A DNA stretch of 64,000 nt, taken from the NCBI RefSeq assembly GCF_030499575.1, contig NZ_JASTLC010000001.1, positions 9,014,001-9,078,000 of the forward strand. The letters run 5' to 3'. The DNA is from Streptomyces sp. DG2A-72. Lineage in GTDB: Bacteria; Actinomycetota; Actinomycetes; Streptomycetales; Streptomycetaceae. Positions within the stretch are counted from its first letter, which is position 1; each line of letters opens with the position of its first letter. Made by a program: the position numbers and the translations under genes. Below, piece after piece: positions 35,986-43,856 of the stretch. Below the pieces are notes generated by a model. The model made no database searches and was not told the origin of the DNA. It was given only the letters and a program-made list of their open reading frames with translations.

Positions 35986-36749
35986 CGGCTTTCCTCACCG
36001 CTTGTCGGGACCGGCCGCCGCACGGCTCCGGGGCTCTCCTCGGTCCGCGGAGGTCGGTGCCGCCGTGCCACCGGGGCCACGCCATCGCTGCGGTGTTGCG
36101 GGTCAGCCGGTGGCGTCTTGCGGCACTCGTTGAGATCCGCGTAGACCGCCGAGCGGGACACGCCGAGCCGTTCGGCGATCCGCGGAACCGCGTTGCGCAC
36201 CGCGAAGACACCGCGCCGGTCCAGGACGTGGAGGAGAACCAGCCGCTCCACCCGGGTCAGACTGCTCACCGGCTTCCCGCGGGACACCTCCTCGGCCCGG
36301 ATCAGCGCGTCGACCACGTCGTCGAAGTCGTTGCTGAACGTGGTGTCCGTCACCTGCACGGGCGCCGTCCCCGCCAGTGCCGTCAGCAGGTCGCCGGCCT
36401 GCCGCAGCGCCGTGACGTCGACATTGACGCACAACGCCCCGAACACATGGCCCGCACCGTCGCGCAACGGCATGGTCGACGACTTGATGATCCGCCCGTC
36501 CCCGGTGCGCGTCACGTAGTTGATGTCGTTCGTCGCCGCGTCCCCCTGCGCCAGCACGGCCAGGCCGATCTCGCTCAGCGCGCCGCCGACCTTGCGGCCG
36601 GTCACCGCACCCGAGACCGCCGCGACCGACTGCTCACCCCGCCGGTAGTCGTGCAACACGACCTCGCACGTCGGCCCGAACGTCTCCGCCAACCCATCGA
36701 CGACCGGCAGCAACGCCGCCAGGATCGCGTCCGCACTTCCGTCGGCCAT
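35982..36749 (-). CDS. YheO-type PAS plus HTH regulator (DauR-like)
   Basis: The product of about 255 residues has an N-terminal YheO PAS domain (ILAALLPVVDGLAETFGPTCEVVLHDY) and a C-terminal DauR-type HTH (VFAVRNAVPRIAERLGVSRSAVYADLNECRK). In Pseudomonas, DauR represses D-arginine catabolism genes, one of which encodes an ornithine-cyclodeaminase-like enzyme, so a D-amino-acid-responsive role is likely. ATG 36749 has AGGGA at 7 nt; ATG 36770 and a TTG at 36788 are less likely because the -10 (TATAGT, 36793-36788) would place the transcript start near 36781. Confidence 0.85.
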   Translation of the reverse strand: MADGSADAILAALLPVVDGLAETFGPTCEVVLHDYRRGEQSVAAVSGAVTGRKVGGALSEIGLAVLAQGDAATNDINYVTRTGDGRIIKSSTMPLRDGAGHVFGALCVNVDVTALRQAGDLLTALAGTAPVQVTDTTFSNDFDDVVDALIRAEEVSRGKPVSSLTRVERLVLLHVLDRRGVFAVRNAVPRIAERLGVSRSAVYADLNECRKTPPADPQHRSDGVAPVARRHRPPRTEESPGAVRRPVPTSGEESR

Positions 36750-36776
36750 CACACCATCCCTCAGTCTCATCCAGCC

Positions 36777-36805
36777 CTGGACGTCCAACTATAGTAGACG
36801 TCCAG
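36777..36805 (-). promoter_or_regulatory. Promoter with paired GACGTCCA operators for the YheO/DauR-type operon
   Basis: CTGGACGTCCA (36777-36787) and AGACGTCCAG (36796-36805) flank the -10 hexamer TATAGT (minus strand, 36793-36788). The paired sites are 17 bp apart and are good autoregulation candidates. Confidence 0.6.
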
Positions 36806-36874
36806 AGCCTGGACTAAAAGTCCGAGGTGCTGGTCCGTGACCTGAAACCCTCCCCTAGGGCGCTGCGCAGGCTC

Positions 36875-36929
36875 CATTGCTGCCCGCCTGGAAGTCGAGG
36901 TCGAGGACCTTGAGGGAGAGGGCAGTCAT
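36875..36929 (-). pseudogene. Truncated 5' end of a second MBL-fold gene
   Basis: The minus-strand ATG at 36929 opens MTALSLKVLDLDFQAGSN, nearly identical to the start of the MBL-fold protein at 26479-27285 (MSTLSFKVLDLDFPAGSKN), then the similarity ends abruptly at about 36875. It lies 44 bp downstream of the NmrA-like gene, so a former operon partner was deleted. Confidence 0.8.
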
Positions 36930-36973
36930 GAGGGGCCTCAATCCACTCGTACAGGCGCAGCGAGGGCAACCCG

Positions 36974-37627
36974 TCAGTACGCGACGGTGATGCGGCGACG
37001 GATCGCGGTGCTCTTCTCGGCCTCGTCGACCAGGGCGACCGCGTAGTCCTCGGCGCTGATGAAGCTGGTGCCGTCCTCCGCGATGAGCAGGTCGTCGCCG
37101 CCGAGGCGGAAGGTGCCGGTGCGCTCGCCGGGGGCGATCTCGTCGGCGGGGGAGACGTACGTCCAGTGCAGGTCGTCGCCCACTTCGGCGCGCAGCAGGC
37201 GCAGCACCTCGCGCTGGGCGAGCGCCTCGGCCTTGTACATCTCGGGGAAGTCCGGGGTGTCGACCCGGTCCTGGCCCGAGGCGGTCTTCAGGCTGCCCGC
37301 CCCTCCGACCACCAGCAGGCGGTGCACCCCCGCGATGCGCAGCCCCTCGACCAGGGACTTGTACGTCGCCAGCAGCGGGGCGGCCGGGTCGGAGCCGTCG
37401 CGGGGCGGGGAGACGGCGGAGATGACGACGTCGTGTCCGGCAGCGGACTGGGCGACCTTGCCCGGCACGGAGGCGTCCAGGGCGAGGACGGTCAGCGCCT
37501 CGTGCTTCGGCAGGCCCTCCGCGCGGCCCGAGCGGGTGGCGGCGGTGACCTCGTGGCCGCGGCTGAGCGCTTCCGCCGTGGCGCGGGAGCCGATCATGCC
37601 GGTGGCGCCGATCAGGAGGATCTTCAC
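36974..37627 (-). CDS. NAD(P)H-binding NmrA-like atypical SDR protein
   Basis: The 217-residue protein is a Rossmann-fold atypical short-chain dehydrogenase (KILLIGATGMIGSRATAEAL, HDVVISAVSPP, FISAEDYAVALVDE). It lacks a clear YxxxK pair, as in redox-sensing or NmrA-like proteins. It follows the secreted barrel gene on the same strand and is divergent from a MarR regulator, so it is probably part of a stress or redox response unit. Confidence 0.85.
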   Translation of the reverse strand: MKILLIGATGMIGSRATAEALSRGHEVTAATRSGRAEGLPKHEALTVLALDASVPGKVAQSAAGHDVVISAVSPPRDGSDPAAPLLATYKSLVEGLRIAGVHRLLVVGGAGSLKTASGQDRVDTPDFPEMYKAEALAQREVLRLLRAEVGDDLHWTYVSPADEIAPGERTGTFRLGGDDLLIAEDGTSFISAEDYAVALVDEAEKSTAIRRRITVAY

Positions 37628-37679
37628 AGTGACTCCGTTCGTGCTTGTTTCGTATGCGTGGGTGTGGTCAGCGCTGTCG

Positions 37680-38183
37680 TCAGTGCTGGATCTCGAAGGT
37701 GACCTTCGCCTGCTCCACCGTCTCTTGCAGGACGCGCACCTCTCCGGAGGCGTTCTTGTACGTGCCGGTGCCGCCCGTGATGGCGAACCGCTCGTCGAAG
37801 ACGGGTCCGGAGGTGGAGAGCTTCGCCGTGCCGGCTGTGGTGATCTTTCCGCCGGGCAGCTCGTAGACGAAGGTCAGCAGCTCGGCGGTGCGTGGCTTGG
37901 CGTCGGTGGAGACGCCGACGAAGCTGCTGGTGCCGAGCTTGCGGCCGTCGCGGCCGATGAGGTCGCCGGTTCCGATCAGCTGGTCTCCGAGGGCGGAGTC
38001 GGCCGGGGCGACGTCGACCATGTTGATCGCGGTGCCCTTCTCGACGGCCTTGATGGTGATCGTGCGGTGCCCGTGCGAGGCGGGGGCGGCGTCCGCCGAA
38101 GCGGGCGCCAGGGACAGGCCGAGGGTGAGGGCGCCGGCCGTGGCGGCGGCGACACCGAACGCGGGGAGGGTGCGCTTGCGCAT
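37680..38183 (-). CDS. Secreted allene-oxide-cyclase-barrel-like (dirigent fold) protein
   Basis: The 167-residue product has a signal peptide (RKRTLPAFGVAAATAGALTLGL, cleavage near ASADA). The mature part is an eight-stranded lipocalin/dirigent-type barrel (GDQLIGTGDLIGRDGRKLG, ERFAITGGTGTYKNASGEVRV). ATG 38183 is selected by GGAG at 7 nt. Bacterial members are of unknown function. First gene of the unit with the NmrA-like protein, downstream of MarR-type palindromes at 38221-38261. Confidence 0.82.
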   Translation of the reverse strand: MRKRTLPAFGVAAATAGALTLGLSLAPASADAAPASHGHRTITIKAVEKGTAINMVDVAPADSALGDQLIGTGDLIGRDGRKLGTSSFVGVSTDAKPRTAELLTFVYELPGGKITTAGTAKLSTSGPVFDERFAITGGTGTYKNASGEVRVLQETVEQAKVTFEIQH

Positions 38184-38220
38184 GATCGGGCTCCACATCT
38201 GTGGGGGCGTACAGCCAAAA

Positions 38221-38261
38221 GTATCTGCCGACGCAGACAATATATCTGTAGGTACAGATAT
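38221..38261. promoter_or_regulatory. Two MarR-type operators between divergent genes
   Basis: ATATCTGTA-GG-TACAGATAT (38242-38261) is a perfect 20-bp palindrome. Adjacent GTATCTGC-CGAC-GCAGACAA (38221-38240) is an imperfect version. They lie between the barrel gene and the MarR gene. Confidence 0.75.
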
Positions 38262-38308
38262 TGCAATGGCAGATTCTTCCGCTCTCGGCTTTCTGTCATC
38301 CTCGTGGG

Positions 38309-38746
38309 GTGAACGAGCAACTGCTGAACGACGACGACGTGACGCTCTACGGCCTGTTCGTGGAGGCGTTCGCTCGCCTCAGGCCCCTGGTGCACCGGGA
38401 CCTGGGAGTCCCGGACACCTGGTTCGAGGTGCTGCTGCGACTGGGGCGCACCCCCGGGCACCGGCTGCGCATGACGGATCTGGCGGAAGCCGTGTCCTTC
38501 AGCTCGGGCGGCTTCACCCGGCTCGCCGACCGCATGGCGAAGGAGGGGTTGATCCGCCGCGATCCCGACCCTGCCGACCGGCGAGCCGCGCTCGCCGCAC
38601 TGACCGACAAGGGCGCCGAGGCGCTCGACCGCGCCATGACCACCCACGTCTCCCATCTCCGCAGCCACGTCACTGGACCGCTCTCATCCGAGGACCGCCG
38701 CTGCCTGGAGCGCATCCTGCGCACGCTCCGTGACGCCAACGAATGA
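38309..38746 (+). CDS. MarR family regulator (third)
   Basis: This 145-residue MarR protein has a winged helix (LRMTDLAEAVSFSSGGFTRLADRMAKEGL, DPADRRAALAALT). GTG 38309 is used because the upstream part of the frame overlaps the operators. It is divergent from the barrel and NmrA-like genes, which it probably represses. Confidence 0.85.
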   Translation: MNEQLLNDDDVTLYGLFVEAFARLRPLVHRDLGVPDTWFEVLLRLGRTPGHRLRMTDLAEAVSFSSGGFTRLADRMAKEGLIRRDPDPADRRAALAALTDKGAEALDRAMTTHVSHLRSHVTGPLSSEDRRCLERILRTLRDANE

Positions 38747-38973
38747 GTTCCGCGCGGACGCGGAGACCCTCGGCGCAGGATGGACCGGGGTAACCACATG
38801 GCCACCTGCAGCCGGTCGCCCGGACCGCAGGACAGTCGCCCTTCGCCGTCATCGCAGAGACCATGGGCCCGCCCCGTCCACCGGCACGGCACGGCACGGG
38901 TGATGCGCGTGCCTTGGCTCGCGGTCGCCGGCCGTGTCCTGGCGGTGGCCGGTGGGAGGGCAGCTGTCGTGGC

Positions 38974-39183
38974 CTGCTCTTGGTGCCCCAGCATCACCGA
39001 GACCCCGGGGAACTCGTCGACCACTCCGTCGTAGATCAGGCGAAGTGCGTGGGCGCCGACCTGGGCTGTCCGTCCCCAGGACGACAGGACCTGCATGTCC
39101 ACCCCATGCCCGTCCATGTCCGCCAGCCGCACCTGCGTGAAGTCGGCGAGCCGACGCCCCCACTCCTGCCCCCCAGTCGGCAC
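38974..39183 (-). pseudogene. Internally deleted amidohydrolase remnant
   Basis: About 70 in-frame residues join an N-terminal amidohydrolase-2 segment (RLADMDGHGVDMQVLS) directly to the C-terminal segment (HALRLIYDGVVDEFPGVSVM, LGHQE). About 150 or more central residues, including most metal ligands, are missing. Relatives are gamma-resorcylate-type decarboxylases. The remaining sequence of the 38747-39313 gap shows nothing recognisable. Confidence 0.65.
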
Positions 39184-39313
39184 GCATCCGGGCCTCCGTG
39201 GTTCGGCCTGGGGCTTTGACGTCGAAAGGTGTCAGGATCGGGCCGGCACCCGCCGAAGGCACACGGGCCAGTGGACACAGCGTCCTCGCCTGATGCGCGG
39301 GCGGTCATCGCCC

Positions 39314-40675
39314 TCAGGATCGGGTGAGCCGTTCGACTTGGTGATGGATGTCATCCACGTGGTGCTCGGATTCCGGTTTCATCAGCACGCTGCGGAGGAT
39401 TCGCGCGCCGTCGGCGTCCGCGGTGATTTTGGGGTGGCGTGCGGTGAACGCCTCGCGGTCGGCTCTCAGGGTGCTCAGGAACACGGGGTCGGGGCTCGCC
39501 ATGCCGTCCGCCAGGATGCGGGCGGAGGCCGTGTCGATGCCGCTCAGGGTGGCGGGGTCGACCACGGGGAAGTAGCTGACGATGTCCAGTTCCGGCTGTT
39601 GGTAGAGCTCCAGGTGGTCGGAGGTGGTGATCAGTTGTGCCCACTTCAATGCGGCTCGACGGCCCGCCGCCAGCACCTGGCCCAGGCCGTCGGTGGTGGG
39701 CGGGATGAGCTGGAAGGTGAGCCACAGGGCGGCGGCCGAGGCGCCGGCGCGTGAGCACTCCAGGCTGATCTCGCCGAGGTGCAGCTCGCTGGAGGTGAAG
39801 TAGGTGTAGGGCGAGTCGTGGAGGTAGAAGCGCCCCACCTCGGGGTCGCGGAAGATGACGGCACCGCAGCCGTAGGGCTGGAGCCCGTGTTTGTGCGGGT
39901 CGATGACGAGCGAGTCGCACCGGGCGATCGCCTGCCATGGTTCGGGCGCGACTCCCTCGGGCCCGTCGGCGCCGGCCAGCAGGGTGAAGAAGCCGCCGTA
40001 GGCGGCGTCGACGTGGATACGGACGCCGTAACGCTCTTTGAGGAGCAGGGCCTCGTGGATCGGGTCGACGGCCCCCAGTCCGGTGGTTCCGGCGGTCAGG
40101 ACGACCGTGCCCACCCGGCCGCTGCGCAGCAGGTCCTCCAGCGCGTCGAGATCCATGCGTCCCCGATTGTCCGTGGGGACCGCGTGTCCCTCCATCCCCA
40201 GCACGCGGCACATACGGCCGTGGGTGTAGTGGGCGTCCGCGCTGTACGCGACACCTCGACCGGGGTGGAGTTCGCGGGCGACGAAGAGGGCTTCGAGGTT
40301 GGCGATCGTGCCGCTGGTGGTGAGGTGGCCGAGGTGGGTGTCGTAGCCGAACATGGCGGCCAGCTGAGCGACGGCCTCGCGTTCCATCCGGGCCGTGGCG
40401 GGGCCGCCGTCCAGGGCGTGGTTGTTGGGGTTGATCAGCATGGCGGTGAGGTAGCCGACCACCGCGGCGGGATGCGGGGGCTTGAGCATCTGCCCCACGT
40501 AGCTCGGGTGGAAGAAGGGGTAGTTGTCCTTCAGTCTCCCGGTGAACTCCTCGAAGGCTGTGGCGAAGCGGTCGTCGTCGACCTGGAGTGACGGGTGCGG
40601 CTGGTAGGGGCCGAAGGTGTCGGCCCAGGCCTGTATTGCCTCGGTGGCTCGACCGAGCCAGTGCTGCATGTCCAT
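39314..40675 (-). CDS. PLP-dependent group II decarboxylase
   Basis: The 453-residue protein has aromatic/acidic L-amino-acid decarboxylase landmarks: NPNNHALDGGPATARMEREAV near residue 85, THGRM and VLTAGTTGLGAVDPI, the cofactor Asp in IHVDAAYGGF, and the Schiff-base Lys in VIDPHKHGL. It would decarboxylate an amino acid to an amine; the substrate (for example tyrosine, aspartate or diaminobutyrate) is not resolved. ATG 40669 is an alternative start. It is divergent from a MarR regulator with a strong operator between. Confidence 0.87.
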   Translation of the reverse strand: MDMQHWLGRATEAIQAWADTFGPYQPHPSLQVDDDRFATAFEEFTGRLKDNYPFFHPSYVGQMLKPPHPAAVVGYLTAMLINPNNHALDGGPATARMEREAVAQLAAMFGYDTHLGHLTTSGTIANLEALFVARELHPGRGVAYSADAHYTHGRMCRVLGMEGHAVPTDNRGRMDLDALEDLLRSGRVGTVVLTAGTTGLGAVDPIHEALLLKERYGVRIHVDAAYGGFFTLLAGADGPEGVAPEPWQAIARCDSLVIDPHKHGLQPYGCGAVIFRDPEVGRFYLHDSPYTYFTSSELHLGEISLECSRAGASAAALWLTFQLIPPTTDGLGQVLAAGRRAALKWAQLITTSDHLELYQQPELDIVSYFPVVDPATLSGIDTASARILADGMASPDPVFLSTLRADREAFTARHPKITADADGARILRSVLMKPESEHHVDDIHHQVERLTRS

Positions 40676-40747
40676 GGATGTCCCTCTCTCCGATGTGGCC
40701 GATCTCCGATGCGGCCGACGGGATGGCGCCCACCATAGAATTTCGTT

Positions 40748-40770
40748 GAGCAGTCAGCAATTGACTGCTC
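40748..40770. promoter_or_regulatory. MarR-type operator
   Basis: GAGCAGTCA (40748-40756) and TGACTGCTC (40762-40770) form a perfect inverted repeat with a 5-nt centre, in the divergent promoter of the decarboxylase and MarR genes. Confidence 0.75.
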
Positions 40771-40829
40771 AGTAATTGAGACGTCGGTAGGTGATATGGC
40801 AGTAAACTCGCGCGCCAGTACCGTCAAGC

Positions 40830-41336
40830 ATGGGAGGACCTCGGCAGGTGAATGCCGCGACCCGGCGGGGCGGCCAGGCCGCCCGTGCCGCCAACAGCCG
40901 GCTCGTTCACGACTTCGGGCTGCTCATCAAAGCCGCGACCCGTCTGGAGCAGCGGATCGACACCGCCCTGCGCCGCGAGTGCGGGATCAGTCACACGATG
41001 CTGGAGGTCCTGATCAGGCTGTGCCGCAAGCCGGGCGAGGAGGTCTCGCAACGTCGGCTCGCCGAGGACCTCACCCTCACCAGCGGTGGCATCACCCGGC
41101 TGATCGACCGCATGGAAGAAGCCGGCCTGGTTCGCCGCGTACCGTCACCGGACGACCGCCGAAGCATCCTTGTCGAACCAACTGATCACGGCCGGACCGT
41201 GTTCCTTCAGGCCGCGGCCGTTCACTCCCAGGTCGTCGAGCGTTACTTCGTGACGCCCGTGGCCCGCGACGACTACACCCGGCTGACCGGCGCGCTGAGC
41301 GACATCAACGAGGCACTGCGCGACGCCGCCGACTGA
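40830..41336 (+). CDS. MarR family regulator (fourth)
   Basis: This 168-residue MarR protein has a winged helix (VSQRRLAEDLTLTSGGITRLIDRMEEAGL, SPDDRRSILVEPT). GTG 40848, with GGGAGG about 10 bases before it, is an equally good start. Its divergent neighbour is the PLP decarboxylase. Confidence 0.88.
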   Translation: MGGPRQVNAATRRGGQAARAANSRLVHDFGLLIKAATRLEQRIDTALRRECGISHTMLEVLIRLCRKPGEEVSQRRLAEDLTLTSGGITRLIDRMEEAGLVRRVPSPDDRRSILVEPTDHGRTVFLQAAAVHSQVVERYFVTPVARDDYTRLTGALSDINEALRDAAD

Positions 41337-41559
41337 CTCCGCTGACCCATGGCGGTTTCCGCTGCGTCGAGCCCCGGGCTGGAACAGGCAGTCAGGCAGC
41401 GGTCCTTCCTTCGTGATCTGCGGATCGGCCGGATCGGTTCCCCGGCCGCCTTCCTCACCCTGCCCGCCGACTGCCCGGCGTCGAGAGGGACCGAACCAGA
41501 GCGTGCGGTCACCGACTTGGCTCTCTCTGCACCCCGCCATGGCTCCACCGACCCGACGG

Positions 41560-41830
41560 GTGGACCGCTGCGGCTTCCCGAGGGCACCGCGCTGGCCCGG
41601 GTCGCGATCCTCTCGTCCGACTTCCTCGCCGGCAGCGACATCGACCTGTGAGTGTTCGACGAGGACGGCAACCGGCTCTCCTCGCCCGTCGGCAGGAGCG
41701 ACGAGTCGTCGACCTCACCGAGCCGGGCACGTACGAGGTGTACGTGAACCAGTTCGCCCTGCCTTAGGGCGCCACCAGCCAGGGGCCCTGGGGCACCGCG
41801 GACGTCACCGTCTCCTGGCGCGACCTCCCG
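41560..41830 (+). pseudogene. C-terminal remnant of an S8 (subtilisin-like) peptidase
   Basis: A pre-peptidase C-terminal-type sandwich can be followed through in-frame stops and a shift: LPEGTALARVAILSSDFLAGSDIDL, stop, VFDEDGNRLSSPVG, then PGTYEVYVNQFALP, stop, GPWGTADVTVSW. Streptomyces S8 peptidases end this way. The protease domain is gone. The rest of 41337-42209 is not recognised. Confidence 0.6.
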
Positions 41831-42209
41831 ACCGGCCGTACGCGAACCGTACGGCCGCCGTGTCGGCATGCCCGGCTGCCGGCCATGACGTCATGAGGAC
41901 CACCGCCGACGACCGGACCGCTCTGCCTGCTACTGCCAGACGTACCAACGGCAGTCGTAGTTACGGGAGTCGTCCCAAAACTGCTTGCTCGTTGGATCGC
42001 GCCGCATGCGGCACAGTGGATGCCACGCCGCACCGAGGGCCTGGTGAGGCGGCTGCAGACCGTATTCGACCGCCGGTCGCCGCCATCCTCGGGGGCCGAG
42101 GGCCCGGCTCGTCCACCGTGGCGTGAACCGTCTCCCGTACTCACGCCGATTCGTGCACATGGCGGTGGTCGGTAACGCCATCCGTCTTCCGTCGACCAAG
42201 AGAGTGGGC

Positions 42210-42863
42210 ATGTTCATCGAACCCCCCGAGTCAACAGTTGCTCCCCCCGAGGGATCTCCTGAGGCATCTTCGTCCGACCCGTCCCGGCGCACGTTCATCG
42301 CGACCACCACCGTCGTCGGGGGTGCGGTCGTCGCGGGCGGCCTGATAGCCGGACCGTCCGCGTTCGGCGCCGATTCCGCGGACGCCGCCCAGGCGCCCCC
42401 CAGCAGCCGCGTCTCCCTGACCGTCAACGGCCGGCGGCACACCGTCACGGTCGACAACCGGACCTCGCTGCTGGACCTGCTGCGCGAGCACCTGGACCTG
42501 ACCGGTTCGAAGAAGGGCTGCAACGCCGGGGCCTGCGGCGCCTGTACCGTCCTGGTCGACGGACAGCGGGTCAACTCCTGCCTGACGCTGGCGGTCCGGC
42601 TGGACGGCGCCGAGGTCACCACCATCGAGGGCCTGGCCAAGGGGGAGCGGCTGCACCCGCTGCAGCAGGCGTTCATCGACCAGGACGCCTTCCAGTGCGG
42701 CTACTGCACCTCCGGCCAGATCATGTCCGGCGTCGGCTGCATCAACGAAGGCCACACCGACTCACCGGAGGAGATCCGGGAGTTCATGAGCGGCAACCTG
42801 TGCCGCTGCGGCTGCTACGTGAAGATCGTGCGGGCGGTCGAGCAGACCGCGCACGGGAAATGA
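42210..42863 (+). CDS. YagT/PaoA-like [2Fe-2S] subunit of a molybdenum hydroxylase
   Basis: This 217-residue Fe-S subunit begins with a Tat signal (SRRTFIATTTVVGGAVVAGG). The plant-type cluster motif is CNAGACGACTVL with the fourth Cys in NSCL; the second cluster is CGYCTSGQ with CRCGCY. The Tat signal indicates export of the complex, as in E. coli PaoABC/YagTSR. ATG 42210 is used; upstream in-frame codons do not fit the family. It is first in the six-gene molybdoenzyme operon, 12 bp before the FAD subunit gene. Confidence 0.9.
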   Translation: MFIEPPESTVAPPEGSPEASSSDPSRRTFIATTTVVGGAVVAGGLIAGPSAFGADSADAAQAPPSSRVSLTVNGRRHTVTVDNRTSLLDLLREHLDLTGSKKGCNAGACGACTVLVDGQRVNSCLTLAVRLDGAEVTTIEGLAKGERLHPLQQAFIDQDAFQCGYCTSGQIMSGVGCINEGHTDSPEEIREFMSGNLCRCGCYVKIVRAVEQTAHGK

Positions 42864-42875
42864 GGCGCGACCCCC

Positions 42876-43856
42876 ATGCATCCCTTCTCCTTCACCAAGG
42901 CATCCGACACTCGGGAAGCCCTCGCCGCGGGCCGTGACGGCGGCCGGTACATCGCCGGCGGCACCACCCTGGTCGACCTGATGCGCGAGACCGTCGAACG
43001 CCCCGAGACACTCGTCGACATCAGCGACCTGCCGCTGCGCGAGGTCACCGTGACCCGGCGCGGCGGCCTGCGCATCGGCGCACTGGTGAGTATGGCCGAG
43101 ACCGCCGCCCACCCCAAAGTACGCGCCTTGTATCCGGTGATCTCCGAGGCGCTGGAGTTGAGCGCGTCCGCGCAGCTGCGCAACATGGCCACCATCGGCG
43201 GCAACATCATGCAGCGCACCCGCTGTACGTACTTCCGTGACGTGAGCGCCGACTGCAACAAGCGTGAGCCCGGCTCCGGTTGCGCGGCCCTGCACGGCGT
43301 CAACCGCACTCACGCCATCCTCGGCACCTCCGACGACTGCGTGGCCACCCACCCCTCCGACGCCGCCGTGGCGTTCGCCGCCCTGGAAGCGCAAGTACAC
43401 CTGCTCGGCCCGGACGGCGAGCGCACCGTGCCCTTCGCCGACTTCCACCTCAGGCCCGGCAACACCCCCAACCGTGAACAGGCCCTGCGCCGCGGCGAGT
43501 TGATCACCGCTGTCGAGATTCCTGCCCTTCCGCGTCCGCTGAAGTCCGGCTATCTGAAGGTGCGCGACCGCCAGTCGTATGAGTTCGCGCTGACCTCCGC
43601 GGCCGTCGCGCTGCACGTACGCGGCGGAGTGATCCTGGACGCGTACGTCGCCGCCGGAGGTGTGGGCACCGTTCCGTGGAAGCTCCCCGCCGTTGAAGAA
43701 GCCCTCGTCGGTGAACGCCCCTCCGACCGGCTGTGGGCCCAGGCCGCCGAACACGCCGCCGACGGGGCCCGGCCCCTCCAGCACAACCGTTTCAAGGTCG
43801 AGTTGCTCCAGCGCACCGTCGAACGCCAGCTGCGCATCGTAGGAGGTACCAAGTGA
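42876..43856 (+). CDS. YagS/PaoB-like FAD subunit
   Basis: The 326-residue FAD-binding subunit carries the flavin motifs AGGTTLVDLM and MATIGGNIMQRTRC. Cysteines in CTYFRDVSADCNKREPGSGC fit the extra [4Fe-4S] site described for PaoB. It passes electrons from the Mo subunit through the Fe-S clusters. The stop overlaps the GTG of the Mo subunit gene by 4 bp. Confidence 0.9.
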   Translation: MHPFSFTKASDTREALAAGRDGGRYIAGGTTLVDLMRETVERPETLVDISDLPLREVTVTRRGGLRIGALVSMAETAAHPKVRALYPVISEALELSASAQLRNMATIGGNIMQRTRCTYFRDVSADCNKREPGSGCAALHGVNRTHAILGTSDDCVATHPSDAAVAFAALEAQVHLLGPDGERTVPFADFHLRPGNTPNREQALRRGELITAVEIPALPRPLKSGYLKVRDRQSYEFALTSAAVALHVRGGVILDAYVAAGGVGTVPWKLPAVEEALVGERPSDRLWAQAAEHAADGARPLQHNRFKVELLQRTVERQLRIVGGTK

